Positions 16,084-25,629 of a stretch of DNA of 64,000 nucleotides are shown piece by piece. Under the pieces are notes generated by a model. The model searched no databases. It was not told the DNA's origin and worked only from the letters and a program-made list of their open reading frames with translations. This DNA comes from Bradyrhizobium sp. cir1 (GTDB lineage Bacteria > Pseudomonadota > Alphaproteobacteria > Rhizobiales > Xanthobacteraceae), in the NCBI RefSeq assembly GCF_014198245.1, contig NZ_JACIHE010000019.1, positions 113,341 through 177,340 of the forward strand. Reading direction: 5' to 3'. Both the position numbers and the translations under genes were made by a program. How positions within the stretch are numbered: position 1 is the stretch's first letter; the number at the start of each line of letters is the position of its first letter.

Positions 16084-17280
16084 CTAGTGCGCCAAGCGCT
16101 CCACCGCGATCGCCGTGGCTTCGCCGCCGCCGATGCAGAGCGCCGCGACGCCGCGCTTGAGGTTGTTGGCCTCCAATGCGTGCAGCAGCGTCACGATCAG
16201 CCGTGCGCCGGTGGCGCCGATGGGATGGCCGAGCGCGCAGGCACCGCCATTGACGTTGAGCTTCTCGCGGGGAATGCCGAGATCGCGCTGCGCCGCCATC
16301 GCCACCACGGCGAAGGCCTCGTTGATCTCGAACAGGTCGACATCGCCGGCGCTCCAGCCGACCTTGTCCAGCAGCTTGCGGATCGCCGGGATTGGCGCCG
16401 TCGTGAACCATTGCGGCTCCTGGCTGTGGGTGGCGTGGCCCTTGATCTCGGCGAGAACAGGCAGGCCGTTCCGATCGGCGAGCGAGCGCTTCGTCAGCAC
16501 CAGCGCGGCGGCGCCGTCGGCATTGGCGGAGGAGGCCGCCGGCGTGATCGTGCCGTTGGCGCGGAACGCCGGCTTCAGCCCGGGGATCTTTGCGGGGTCA
16601 ACCTTCAGCGGATGCTCGTCGTTGGCGATGATGCGGGGACCTGCCTTCTCGGTCAGCGTGATCGGCGCGATCTCCGCCTTGAACGCACCGCCCTCGACCG
16701 CCTTGCGGGCGCGGCTCAGCGTCTCCATCGCATAGGCGTCCTGATCCTTGCGGGTGAACTGATAGGCCTCTGCGGTCGCCTCGCCGAAATCGCCCATCGA
16801 GCGGCCGGTCTCGTAGGCGTCTTCCAGGCCGTCCATCATCATGTGGTCGATGATGCGGTCGTGGCCGACGCGATAGCCGCCGCGCGCCTTGGCCAACAGA
16901 TAGGGCGCGTTGCTCATGCTCTCCATGCCGCCGGAAACCACGATGTCGGCCGAGCCGGCACGGATGATGTCGTGTGCCAGCATGGTCGCCTTCATGCCGG
17001 AGCCGCAGACCTTGTTGACCGTGGTCGCGCCGGTGGCATCAGGCAAACCGGCACTACGTGCCGCCTGGCGCGCCGGCGCCTGGCCTTGTCCGGCCGGCAG
17101 CACGCAGCCCATGAAGACCTCGTCGACCTTCTCTGGCGCGAGTTTTGCGCGTTCCAGCGCCGCCCCGATCACATGCGATCCGAGCTTGTGCGCGGCAAGC
17201 GGCGACAACTCGCCCATGAATCGGCCGAGCGGGGTGCGGGCGGCGGAGACGATGACGACGGGATCGGCGGCTTCGGCCAT
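16084..17280 (-). CDS. Acetyl-CoA acetyltransferase (thiolase)
   Basis: Degradative or biosynthetic thiolase of 398 residues. It is complete, with all catalytic residues: Cys92 in NKVCGSGMK, His352 in GGACALGHPIGATG and Cys382 in LCIGGGEA, plus NEAFAVV. It condenses or cleaves acetoacetyl-CoA or longer 3-ketoacyl-CoA; the short substrate loop favours acetoacetyl-CoA, but this cannot be fixed from sequence. The ATG at 17280 is followed at once by MAEAADPVVIVSAARTP, the expected N-terminus. A 12-base perfect palindrome lies 38 bases upstream. Enoyl-CoA hydratase and thioesterase genes are the next neighbours, pointing to fatty or branched acyl-CoA metabolism. Confidence 0.93.
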   Translation of the reverse strand: MAEAADPVVIVSAARTPLGRFMGELSPLAAHKLGSHVIGAALERAKLAPEKVDEVFMGCVLPAGQGQAPARQAARSAGLPDATGATTVNKVCGSGMKATMLAHDIIRAGSADIVVSGGMESMSNAPYLLAKARGGYRVGHDRIIDHMMMDGLEDAYETGRSMGDFGEATAEAYQFTRKDQDAYAMETLSRARKAVEGGAFKAEIAPITLTEKAGPRIIANDEHPLKVDPAKIPGLKPAFRANGTITPAASSANADGAAALVLTKRSLADRNGLPVLAEIKGHATHSQEPQWFTTAPIPAIRKLLDKVGWSAGDVDLFEINEAFAVVAMAAQRDLGIPREKLNVNGGACALGHPIGATGARLIVTLLHALEANNLKRGVAALCIGGGEATAIAVERLAH

Positions 17281-17317
17281 GACAGGGCTCCCTGGCGATG
17301 ATGGGTAAGATTACGGT

Positions 17318-17329
17318 CATCATATGATG
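17318..17329. promoter_or_regulatory. 12-bp palindrome upstream of thiolase
   Basis: CATCATATGATG is a perfect palindrome 38 bases upstream of the thiolase start, in the expected promoter. It shares the ATCATA/TATGAT core with the operator-like repeat at 18483-18500. It is a candidate repressor site; the regulator is unknown. Confidence 0.35.
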
Positions 17330-17445
17330 CGGCGCAAAAAATGCAACCGCGGCAGGGATGAGAAAATCTTGTGGTTCGCATGAGATTTGGTCGTGCGAGG
17401 GATGTTGGGTGGGCGGTAGGAACGACGGCGCTCCTCCAAAGATGG

Positions 17446-17548
17446 TGTCATGCCCCGGCTTGACCGGGGCATCCAGTACGCCGCAGCCTATCGATGAATC
17501 ACAGACGCCTCGGAGTACTGGATCGCCCGGTCAAGCCGGGCGATGACA
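17446..17548. repeat. Palindromic repeat, family A copy 1
   Basis: Outer arms TGTCAT and ATGACA. Left hairpin GCCCCGG/CCGGGGC (17452-17470), inner stem ATCCAGTAC/GTACTGGAT, right hairpin CGCCCGG/CCGGGCG (17524-17542). The layout is cloverleaf-like. Other copies: 34801-34920 and 42904-43005. Confidence 0.88.
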
Positions 17549-17586
17549 GCGTCGCGCGGAGCGATCACTGTGCCTCCGCCCAGAAC

Positions 17587-18357
17587 CTACCGCTTCCGGT
17601 TCACAAACGCTTGCATCAGGCGCGTCGGCTCGTCCGTCAAAAACGACTCGCCGAACACCTTGACGCTCACATTCACCGACTCCGTCAGCGGCAGTTCCTC
17701 CCATTGGCGCAGCAGGGCCTTTTGCGAGCGCAGCGCCTCGGGGCCGCATTCGAGCAATGCCTTCACCAGGTGCTCGATCTCCGCATCGAGGCCACCCTCG
17801 GGGGCGACCTTGTCGATCAGCCCCCAGGCCAGTGCGGTGGCTGCGTCGATGTTCTCCGCCGTCATCACCAGCCAGCGCGCGCGGGCCCAGCCGATCAGGC
17901 GCGGCAGCAGTGCGGCATGGATCACCGAGGGGATGCCGACGCGGACCTCCGGCATGCCGAAATGGGCATCGTGCGCGGCGATGCGGAAATCGCAGGCGGC
18001 TGCGACCTCGAGCCCGCCGCCGAGGCACCAGCCGGGCATGCGCGCGATCACCGGAGCAGGGAACTGGCGCACGGCCTCGCAGAGATCGCGCAGGCGGCTG
18101 ATGAAGGCCTCGGCGGATTTCTGGTCGAGCCTGGCCATCTCCTTGATGTCGGCGCCGCCGATCATGCTCTTCTCGCTCTGGCCGCGCAGCACCACAATGC
18201 GGATGCTGCGGTCGGAGCTGAGCTTCTGCAAGCCTTCGCGAACCGCGTCGGTCACGGGCGAGCCCAGGATATTCAGCGGGCCCGCGTTGCAGATCGCGAC
18301 ATGAACGACGCCGCGCGCATCGCGCGTCACGCCGCAGTGATTATTGAGCATTTCCAT
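17587..18357 (-). CDS. Enoyl-CoA hydratase/isomerase family protein
   Basis: Crotonase-fold enzyme of 256 residues. The oxyanion-hole segments are MIGGADIKEM (about 65-74) and GWCLGGGLEVAAACD (109-123). Glu117 and Glu137 (FGMPEVRVGIPS) fall at the two hydratase glutamate positions, so hydration of a 2-enoyl-CoA is plausible. The C-terminal helices are shorter than in hydroxyisobutyryl-CoA hydrolases. The frame is open to 18414, but the ATG at 18357 gives a normal N-terminus and is chosen. It is divergent from the thioesterase gene, with an 18-base inverted repeat between them. The natural acyl chain is not evident. Confidence 0.87.
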   Translation of the reverse strand: MEMLNNHCGVTRDARGVVHVAICNAGPLNILGSPVTDAVREGLQKLSSDRSIRIVVLRGQSEKSMIGGADIKEMARLDQKSAEAFISRLRDLCEAVRQFPAPVIARMPGWCLGGGLEVAAACDFRIAAHDAHFGMPEVRVGIPSVIHAALLPRLIGWARARWLVMTAENIDAATALAWGLIDKVAPEGGLDAEIEHLVKALLECGPEALRSQKALLRQWEELPLTESVNVSVKVFGESFLTDEPTRLMQAFVNRKR

Positions 18358-18482
18358 CTTGGGGCTCTCGGTGGTTTCGTGGACACTTGCGCGAAGCGCG
18401 ACGGTCGGGATCACTTCCGGGCCGAAACGCGCTGCTTGTCAAGCGGCGGGAGGGGAGTTGCCAGCCCGAAGTCCGCAGCATA

Positions 18483-18500
18483 GTATGATTGATATCATAC
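18483..18500. promoter_or_regulatory. 18-bp operator-like inverted repeat
   Basis: GTATGAT-TGAT-ATCATAC, perfect 7-bp arms, ends 13 bases before the thioesterase ATG, within the divergent promoter region shared with enoyl-CoA hydratase. Position and symmetry suit a repressor site. The TetR protein encoded at 19112 is the nearest candidate. Confidence 0.5.
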
Positions 18501-18513
18501 AAAAGAGGCGGCC

Positions 18514-19041
18514 ATGACCGACATCAATCAACTCGACCTGTTTTCGCCCGCGCAACGGCGCGAACGCGTGGTGGATTGGCAGGTCCCTGCGCCGGTTGCG
18601 AAAGTGGCGATGGGCCTATCGGGCATGGACGCCATGCTGGGCATTCGCGACGGCCGGCTGCCGCCGCCACCCTTCGCCAAGCTGATCGGCTTCACCATGG
18701 CCGTGGTCGAGCCAGGCCGGATCGTGATGGAACTGGAGCCGCGCGAGGACCTCGAAAATACCGTCGGCCTTCTGCACGGTGCGACCGCCGCGGCGCTGAT
18801 CGACACCGCCATGGGCTGCGCAATCTCGACCCGGCTCGAGGCCGGGCAGTCGTCCGTGACCCTGGACCTGAAAATGACTTTCCTGCGCCCGCTGTCGGTG
18901 CGTTCCGGGCTGATCTCGGCCGAAGGCAAGATCATCAAGCTGGGGCGCCAGACCAGCTACACCGAGGGCTTCGTTCGCGACGGCAAGGGGGCGCTGGCGG
19001 TCCATGCAACTGCAACCTTTTCCATGATCGGCAATGTCTGA
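18514..19041 (+). CDS. PaaI-family hot-dog thioesterase
   Basis: Predicted acyl-CoA thioesterase of 175 residues with one hot-dog domain. The family pattern is visible in LENTVGLLHGATAAALIDTA (helix with His-Gly), then VTLDLKMTFLRP and a final AVHATATFSMIG strand. It has an N-terminal extension of about 50 residues containing the region AKVAMGLSGMDAMLG. It likely hydrolyses aryl- or medium-chain acyl-CoA in the cytoplasm. GAGG lies a few bases before the ATG at 18514. It is followed 70 bases later by a TetR gene in the same direction, and the operator-like repeat at 18483-18500 sits at its promoter. Confidence 0.88.
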   Translation: MTDINQLDLFSPAQRRERVVDWQVPAPVAKVAMGLSGMDAMLGIRDGRLPPPPFAKLIGFTMAVVEPGRIVMELEPREDLENTVGLLHGATAAALIDTAMGCAISTRLEAGQSSVTLDLKMTFLRPLSVRSGLISAEGKIIKLGRQTSYTEGFVRDGKGALAVHATATFSMIGNV

Positions 19042-19111
19042 ACACGAATTAATTCATCGCCTGGTCCATTTCTGTGTTATGAGATGATCTTCGACATTCA
19101 ATGAGACCTCC

Positions 19112-19732
19112 ATGCGCTATTCCCGGGAACACAAGCAGGAAACCCACGACCGCATCGTGAAGAAGGCCTCGGTTCGGTTGCGTGAAAAGGGCGCCCACGG
19201 CATCGGCGTCGCCGACCTCATGAAGGAGGCGGGTCTGACCCATGGCGGTTTCTACGCGCATTTCGATTCCCGCGAGGCGCTGGTGATCGAGGCCTTTGCC
19301 CATGCCATGGACCGCTCGATGGAGCATTGGCGCAAGATCACCGGTGAGGCCTCGCCCGAGAAGCGGCTGGCGCTGATCGCGGAGGCCTATCTCTCGACGC
19401 TGCACCGCGACAATCCCGGCCATGGGTGCTCGATTCCTGCACTGGGCGCGGAGATCGCCCGCGAGAGCCCGAAGACGCGAAAAGCCTTCGCCGGCAAGCT
19501 CGATGAGATGGTCGAGATGATTACCGATTTCATCCCGAACGTTCCACGAAAGGCCGCGCGCAAGCAGGCGATCGCGACGCTGGCGACGATGGCCGGCACG
19601 ATGCTGCTGGCGCGGATCGCCGGCTCCAGCGAATTGTCCGACGAGGTGCTGAAGGCGGGCCGCGACAGCGCGCTGGGCGGCGTGAAGCGCGAGCCGGTGA
19701 AGGCCGCACCGGCCAGGAAAAAGCAGAACTAG
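19112..19732 (+). CDS. TetR family transcriptional regulator
   Basis: One-component regulator of 206 residues. The DNA-binding helix-turn-helix lies at about residues 33-52 (VADLMKEAGLTHGGFYAHFD). The ligand-binding domain contains GHGCSIPALGAEIAR, typical of the TetR subgroup with a conserved Gly-Cys pair. The C-terminus is basic (PARKKQN). It is downstream of the thioesterase gene and close to enoyl-CoA hydratase and thiolase, so control of these acyl-CoA genes is likely, though not shown. It is followed by a family I palindromic repeat that separates it from a convergent LysR gene. Confidence 0.9.
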   Translation: MRYSREHKQETHDRIVKKASVRLREKGAHGIGVADLMKEAGLTHGGFYAHFDSREALVIEAFAHAMDRSMEHWRKITGEASPEKRLALIAEAYLSTLHRDNPGHGCSIPALGAEIARESPKTRKAFAGKLDEMVEMITDFIPNVPRKAARKQAIATLATMAGTMLLARIAGSSELSDEVLKAGRDSALGGVKREPVKAAPARKKQN

Positions 19733-19742
19733 GCGAGTGCCG

Positions 19743-19831
19743 TAGGGTGGGCAAAGCGAAGCGTGCCCACCATAATGCCATAAGTGAGAGATGGTGGGCA
19801 CGGCGCGAAGAGCGCGCCTTTGCCCACCCTA
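19743..19831. repeat. Palindromic repeat, family I
   Basis: TAGGGTGGGCAAAG and CTTTGCCCACCCTA form perfect 14-bp outer arms. GTGCCCACCAT and ATGGTGGGCAC form the inner stem. It lies between convergent tetR and lysR genes. Confidence 0.85.
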
Positions 19832-19846
19832 TGAGACCGTCGTCGT

Positions 19847-20755
19847 TCACCGCCCCGCAAACAACGCCCGCTCGCGCTCCACGATCTCGCCGATGTAATC
19901 CGCCACCGCGCGGATCCGTGCGAGATCCTTGCTGTCGGCGTGCATCAGCATCCAGAACGTTCGCGTGATCGAAATCTCCTCCGGCAGCACTGGCACGAGT
20001 TGCGGATAGTCGCTCGCCATGAAATGCGGCAGCACGGCGATGCCGAAGCCGGAGAGGGTGGCGTTCAGCTGCGCGATCAGATTGGCGCTGCGAAAGCGCG
20101 CGGAGATCCGCGGCGAGACCTGCGGCAGATAGTCGAGCTCCGGCGTGAACAAGAGCTCCTCGATGTAGCCGACGAAACGGTGCTGCGGCAGATCCTGCCG
20201 CGAGGCGATTTTGGGGAAGCGGTCGAGATAGGCCGGGGCGGCATAGAGCCCGAGGCGATAGTCGAGCAGCTTGCGGCCGACGATGCGGCCTTCCTTCGGC
20301 ATGGTCAGGCTGATCGCGATATCGGCCTCGCGCTTGGAGAGGCTGAACAGCCGCGCGGTAGCCACAAGTTGTAGATCGAGATCGGGATACCGGTCCGCGA
20401 ACGGCGCCAGCCGCGGTGCCAGGAAGGCGGTGCCGAATCCATCGGGCGCGCCGATCCGCACCGTCCCGGTCAGCCGCGCCACCGAGCCGCCGACCTGTTC
20501 CTGGTTGGCGACGATGGTCGATTCCATGGCTTCGGCGCTGTCGGCGACGCGCTGGCCAGCCTCGGTGAGCAGGTAGCCGGTCTTGCGCCGGTCAAACAGC
20601 TTGGCCGAGAGGTGCTTTTCCAGCCGGTCGACGCGGCGGATCACCGTGGCATGGTCGACGCCGAGCTGTTTCGCCGCAGCCGACACCGAGCCGCCCCGCA
20701 CGATGGCCAGCACGAAGCGAAAGTCGTCCCAATCGATAGCGCCTTGATCCAGCAT
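19847..20755 (-). CDS. LysR family transcriptional regulator
   Basis: Regulator of 302 residues from the ATG at 20755. The N-terminal winged helix-turn-helix is GGSVSAAAKQLGVDHATVIR. The periplasmic-binding-like effector domain follows with LTGTVRIGAPDGFGTAFLAP and DIAISLTMPKEGRIVGRKL. The frame is open further to 20869, but those codons overlap the divergent mmsA promoter and give no family similarity. It is transcribed away from mmsA, 104 bases apart, the usual arrangement for a LysR protein controlling its neighbour. Regulation of valine catabolism is therefore inferred. An AATCCTAT/ATAGGATT inverted repeat lies between the two genes. Confidence 0.88.
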   Translation of the reverse strand: MLDQGAIDWDDFRFVLAIVRGGSVSAAAKQLGVDHATVIRRVDRLEKHLSAKLFDRRKTGYLLTEAGQRVADSAEAMESTIVANQEQVGGSVARLTGTVRIGAPDGFGTAFLAPRLAPFADRYPDLDLQLVATARLFSLSKREADIAISLTMPKEGRIVGRKLLDYRLGLYAAPAYLDRFPKIASRQDLPQHRFVGYIEELLFTPELDYLPQVSPRISARFRSANLIAQLNATLSGFGIAVLPHFMASDYPQLVPVLPEEISITRTFWMLMHADSKDLARIRAVADYIGEIVERERALFAGR

Positions 20756-20789
20756 TTTCGCACATCTATGGTGCATTATCTCAGACTTG

Positions 20790-20818
20790 AATCCTATAAA
20801 ATGCAGGTCAATAGGATT
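20790..20818. promoter_or_regulatory. Inverted repeat in the lysR-mmsA divergent promoter
   Basis: AATCCTAT (20790-20797) and ATAGGATT (20811-20818) are perfect 8-bp arms separated by 13 bases. The site is 42 bases before the mmsA start and 35 before the lysR start, so it is a candidate LysR binding site. Confidence 0.5.
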
Positions 20819-20859
20819 TGTCAAAGCGTTCAGACTCGACTTTCCAAGGAGATCATTCC

Positions 20860-22356
<1,497 letters not shown>

Positions 22357-22379
22357 ACCTCTTAAGGAGCGAGGCCGGG

Positions 22380-23525
22380 ATGCAATTCGCTCTGAACGAG
22401 GATCAGATCGCGGTTCGCGACATGGCGTTGGCGTTTGCGGCCGAGAAGATCGCGCCGCACGCGCTGCGCTGGGACGAGGAGAAGCATTTCCCCGTCGACG
22501 TCATGCGCGAGGCGGCAACGCTCGGCATGGGCGGCATCTACATCCGCGAGGATGTCGGCGGTTCCGCCATGACGCGGTTCGACGCGGCGCTGATCTTCGA
22601 GGCGCTGGCGACGGGCTGTCCGACCACCTCGGCCTTCATCTCCATCCACAACATGGCGAGCTGGATGATCGACGCCTTCGGCAGCGACACCCAGCGCCAC
22701 ACATGGCTGCCGAAGCTCTGCACCATGGAGCTGATCGCGAGCTACTGCCTGACCGAGCCGGGCGCCGGCTCCGACGCGGCAGCACTGCGCACCCGCGCCG
22801 TGCGCGATGGCGATCATTACGTCCTCAACGGCCAGAAGCAGTTCATCTCCGGCGCCGGCGGCACCGATCTGCTGGTGGCGATGGTGCGGACCGGCGGCGA
22901 TGGCCCCGGCGGCATCTCGACCCTTGTCATCGATGGCAAGACGCCGGGCGTCTCCTTCGGCGCCAATGAGCGCAAGATGGGCTGGAATGCGCAGCCCACC
23001 CGCGCGGTGACGTTCGAGAACGCCCGCGTGCCTGTGGCCAATCGCCTGAGCGAGGAGGGCACCGGCTTCAAGATCGCGATGGCCGGCCTCGACGGTGGCC
23101 GCCTCAACATCACGGCGTGCTCGCTCGGCGGCGCGCAGGCCGCGCTCGACAAGGCGCGCAGTTACATGAAGGAACGCAAGGCGTTCGGAAAGCGGCTCGA
23201 CGAATTCCAGGCGCTGCAATTCCGCCTCGCCGACATGGCAATCGAGCTCGAGGCCGCACGCACCTTCCTGTGGCGCGCTGCCGCCGCGCTCGACCGCAAG
23301 GACCCTGATGCCACCATGCTGTGCGCGATGGCAAAGCGCTTCGGCACCGATGTCGGCTTCGAGGTCGCCAACCATGCGCTGCAGCTTCACGGCGGTTACG
23401 GCTACCTCAGCGAATACGGCATCGAGAAGATCGTGCGCGATCTGCGCGTGCACCAGATACTCGAAGGCACCAATGAAATCATGCGGCTCATCGTGGCGCG
23501 CAAACTGATCGAGGGCGCGCGATGA
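22380..23525 (+). CDS. Acyl-CoA dehydrogenase, probably isobutyryl-CoA dehydrogenase
   Basis: FAD enzyme of 381 residues that introduces the alpha-beta double bond in an acyl-CoA and passes electrons to ETF. Signature segments are SYCLTEPGAGSDAAALRT and NGQKQFISGAGGTD in the FAD-binding middle domain, and LQLHGGYGYLSEYGIEKIVRD and ILEGTNEIMR in the C-terminal domain. The glutamate in the last motif fits the catalytic base of isobutyryl- and short-chain enzymes. Its place between mmsA and 3-hydroxyisobutyryl-CoA hydrolase points to isobutyryl-CoA as substrate. It starts 23 bases after mmsA and overlaps the next gene by four bases (ATGA). Confidence 0.92.
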   Translation: MQFALNEDQIAVRDMALAFAAEKIAPHALRWDEEKHFPVDVMREAATLGMGGIYIREDVGGSAMTRFDAALIFEALATGCPTTSAFISIHNMASWMIDAFGSDTQRHTWLPKLCTMELIASYCLTEPGAGSDAAALRTRAVRDGDHYVLNGQKQFISGAGGTDLLVAMVRTGGDGPGGISTLVIDGKTPGVSFGANERKMGWNAQPTRAVTFENARVPVANRLSEEGTGFKIAMAGLDGGRLNITACSLGGAQAALDKARSYMKERKAFGKRLDEFQALQFRLADMAIELEAARTFLWRAAAALDRKDPDATMLCAMAKRFGTDVGFEVANHALQLHGGYGYLSEYGIEKIVRDLRVHQILEGTNEIMRLIVARKLIEGAR

Positions 23526-24589
23526 GTGCAGTGGAAGAGGGCGATCTGGTCGCCCGCGTCGAGGGTACGGCCGGCATCCTCCGGCTGAACCGTCCCAAGG
23601 CGATCAATGCGGTGACACTGGAGATGTTTCGCGACATCGAGAAGGCACTCGACCGCTTCGAGGTCGATCCGGCGGTCGCCGTGATCGTGCTGGAGGGCGC
23701 CGGCGAGCGCGGCCTCTGCGCCGGCGGCGACATCCGCACGCTCTGGGAGAGCTCGAAGGTCAATGGCGACCTCGGCAAGATCCTGTGGCGCGAGGAATAC
23801 ATCCTCAATGCCCGGATCAAGAAGTTTCCAAAACCCTATGTCGCCTTCATGGACGGTATCGTGATGGGTGGCGGCGTCGGGCTGTCGGCCCATGCCAGCC
23901 ATCGTGTCGTCACGGATCGCACGAAGCTGGCGATGCCCGAGGTCGGGCTGGGATTCTTCCCGGATGTCGGCGGCACCTATCTGTTGTCGCATTCGCCGGG
24001 CGAAATCGGCACCTATTTCGGGCTGACCGGCCAGACCATGAACGGGCCGGATGCGATCTACGCGAAGTTCGCGGACTGGGTGGTGCCGGCCGCGAAACTC
24101 CCGGAGCTGCGCGAGGCGCTGACGAAAGTCCGTGCCGGTGCGACCGCTGCCGAGGTCGGCAAGCTCATCGACGGTTTTGCGACCGGCGAAACCGCGGGGC
24201 CGGTCGCGGCGAAGGAGCCGGCGATCGACGCGCTGTTCGGCTTCGACCGCATGGAGGACATCGTCGCCGCGCTGAAGCGCGACGGCTCCGACTTCGCACA
24301 GGCCACGCTGAAGACGCTCAACGAAAAATCGCCGCGCGGCATGGTGGTGACGCTGAAGCTGCTGCGGCTCGCGCGCAAGACCTCGACCCTGGAAGAGTGC
24401 CTGGTGCGCGAATATCGCGCGGCGCTGGAGGTCTTCCGCAGCGACGATTTTCGCGAGGGCGTGCGCGCCGCCGTGATCGACAAGGACCGCAATCCGACCT
24501 GGTCGCCGCCGCGGATCGAAGATGTCACGCCGCAAATGCTTGCACCGTATCTCGCCGAGATCGGCGATGATGAGCTGAAGTTCAACTAA
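23522..24589 (+). CDS. 3-hydroxyisobutyryl-CoA hydrolase
   Basis: Crotonase-family thioesterase of 355 residues that releases 3-hydroxyisobutyrate in valine catabolism. It is longer than hydratases because of the C-terminal domain typical of this hydrolase. Key segments are GLCAGGDIRTL (64-74), DGIVMGGGVGLSAH (111-124) and LAMPEVGLGFFPDVGGTYLL. Glu140 and Asp148 keep the eight-residue spacing of the catalytic pair Glu169/Asp177 of the human enzyme. Its ATG overlaps the stop of the acyl-CoA dehydrogenase gene. mmsB follows 25 bases downstream. Annotation simply as enoyl-CoA hydratase would miss this function. Confidence 0.92.
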   Translation: MSAVEEGDLVARVEGTAGILRLNRPKAINAVTLEMFRDIEKALDRFEVDPAVAVIVLEGAGERGLCAGGDIRTLWESSKVNGDLGKILWREEYILNARIKKFPKPYVAFMDGIVMGGGVGLSAHASHRVVTDRTKLAMPEVGLGFFPDVGGTYLLSHSPGEIGTYFGLTGQTMNGPDAIYAKFADWVVPAAKLPELREALTKVRAGATAAEVGKLIDGFATGETAGPVAAKEPAIDALFGFDRMEDIVAALKRDGSDFAQATLKTLNEKSPRGMVVTLKLLRLARKTSTLEECLVREYRAALEVFRSDDFREGVRAAVIDKDRNPTWSPPRIEDVTPQMLAPYLAEIGDDELKFN

Positions 24590-24614
24590 CGTCATTCAAG
24601 CGGAGGAAACGACA

Positions 24615-25502
24615 ATGGCCACGATCGCATTCATCGGCCTCGGCAACATGGGCGGCCCGATGGCCGCCAACCTCGTCAAAGCCGGCCACAAGGTGGTGGC
24701 GTTCGATCTCGTCGAGGCCTCGCGCAATCAGGCCAAGGCCGATGGCGCCGCCATCGCCGACAGCGCCGCTACTGCGGTCAAGGGCGCCGATGTCGTCGTC
24801 ACCATGCTCCCCGCAGGCAAGCACGTGCTCAGCGTCTGGAACGAGGTGGTTCCTGCCATGACCAAGGGCGCGCTGATCATCGATAGCTCCACCATCGACG
24901 TCGAGAGCGCGCGCCAGGCGCATGCGCTGGCCGCCAAGCATGGCGTGCTCTCGGTTGACGCGCCGGTCTCCGGCGGTACCGGCGGCGCCAAGGGGGCGAC
25001 GCTCACCTTCATGTGCGGCGGTGAGGACAAGGCATTTGCGGCGGCAAAGCCCGTGCTCGAAAACATGGGCAAGCAGATCGTGCATTGCGGCGGCGCCGGT
25101 GTCGGCCAGGCCGCAAAGATCTGCAACAACATGATCCTCGGTATTTCCATGATCGCGGTGAGCGAGGCCTTTGCGCTTGGCGAAAAGCTTGGCCTCTCGC
25201 ACCAGGCGCTGTTCGACGTCGCCTCGATCTCGTCGGGCCAGTGCTGGTCGCTGACCACCTATTGCCCGGTTCCGGGTCCCGTGCCGACCTCGCCCGCCAA
25301 CAACGACTACAAGCCGGGCTTCGCCTCGGCGCTGATGGTGAAGGACCTGACCTTGGCGCAGGACGCCGCCAAGGCCGCAGGCGCGGCGACGCCGCTCGGC
25401 AAGCATGCGCAGGAGATCTATCAGTCTTTCGACGCAGCCGGGCAGGGCGGGGTGGATTTTTCCGGAATTTTCAAGCACGTTAGAGGACTGGCCGGAAAAT
25501 AG
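24615..25502 (+). CDS. mmsB: 3-hydroxyisobutyrate dehydrogenase
   Basis: NAD-dependent oxidation of 3-hydroxyisobutyrate to methylmalonate semialdehyde, 295 residues. The Rossmann motif IGLGNMGGPMA (7-17), the substrate loop DAPVSGGTGGA (115-125) and the catalytic Lys168 in GQAAKICNNMILG are all in place, and the length is normal for the beta-hydroxyacid dehydrogenase family. Last gene of the valine operon; the product feeds mmsA at the operon start. A strong GCGGAGGAAA precedes the ATG at 24615. A family G palindromic repeat begins 13 bases after its stop and may terminate or stabilise the operon transcript. Confidence 0.95.
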   Translation: MATIAFIGLGNMGGPMAANLVKAGHKVVAFDLVEASRNQAKADGAAIADSAATAVKGADVVVTMLPAGKHVLSVWNEVVPAMTKGALIIDSSTIDVESARQAHALAAKHGVLSVDAPVSGGTGGAKGATLTFMCGGEDKAFAAAKPVLENMGKQIVHCGGAGVGQAAKICNNMILGISMIAVSEAFALGEKLGLSHQALFDVASISSGQCWSLTTYCPVPGPVPTSPANNDYKPGFASALMVKDLTLAQDAAKAAGAATPLGKHAQEIYQSFDAAGQGGVDFSGIFKHVRGLAGK

Positions 25503-25514
25503 CCTTCGCTTGGT

Positions 25515-25596
25515 GCCCGGATGAAGCGAAGCGAAATCCGGGACAGCTCTTTCAATGGCGCGACCGGCCCCGGATTGCGCTTCGCTCCATCCGGGC
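25515..25596. repeat. Palindromic repeat, family G
   Basis: GCCCGGAT and ATCCGGGC form the outer arms. AAGCGAAGCG and CGCTTCGCT plus ATCCGGG/CCCGGAT inside are also complementary. It lies between mmsB and the acyl-CoA synthetase gene. Only one clear copy is in the window. Confidence 0.8.
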
Positions 25597-25629
25597 TACG
25601 CTCGAACGTCAATTCGACGGGCCCGGACC

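Larger units (their letters stand above)
17281..17586. other. Intergenic region with palindrome and family A repeat
   Basis: This 306-base gap lies between thiolase and enoyl-CoA hydratase (both minus strand). It contains the CATCATATGATG palindrome near the thiolase promoter and the family A repeat at 17446-17548. No gene was recognised. Confidence 0.5.

Noticed and set aside
19046..19055. GAATTAATTC palindrome upstream of the TetR gene as its own operator
   Set aside because: Ten-base AT-rich palindromes occur often by chance, and the flanking bases do not extend the symmetry.
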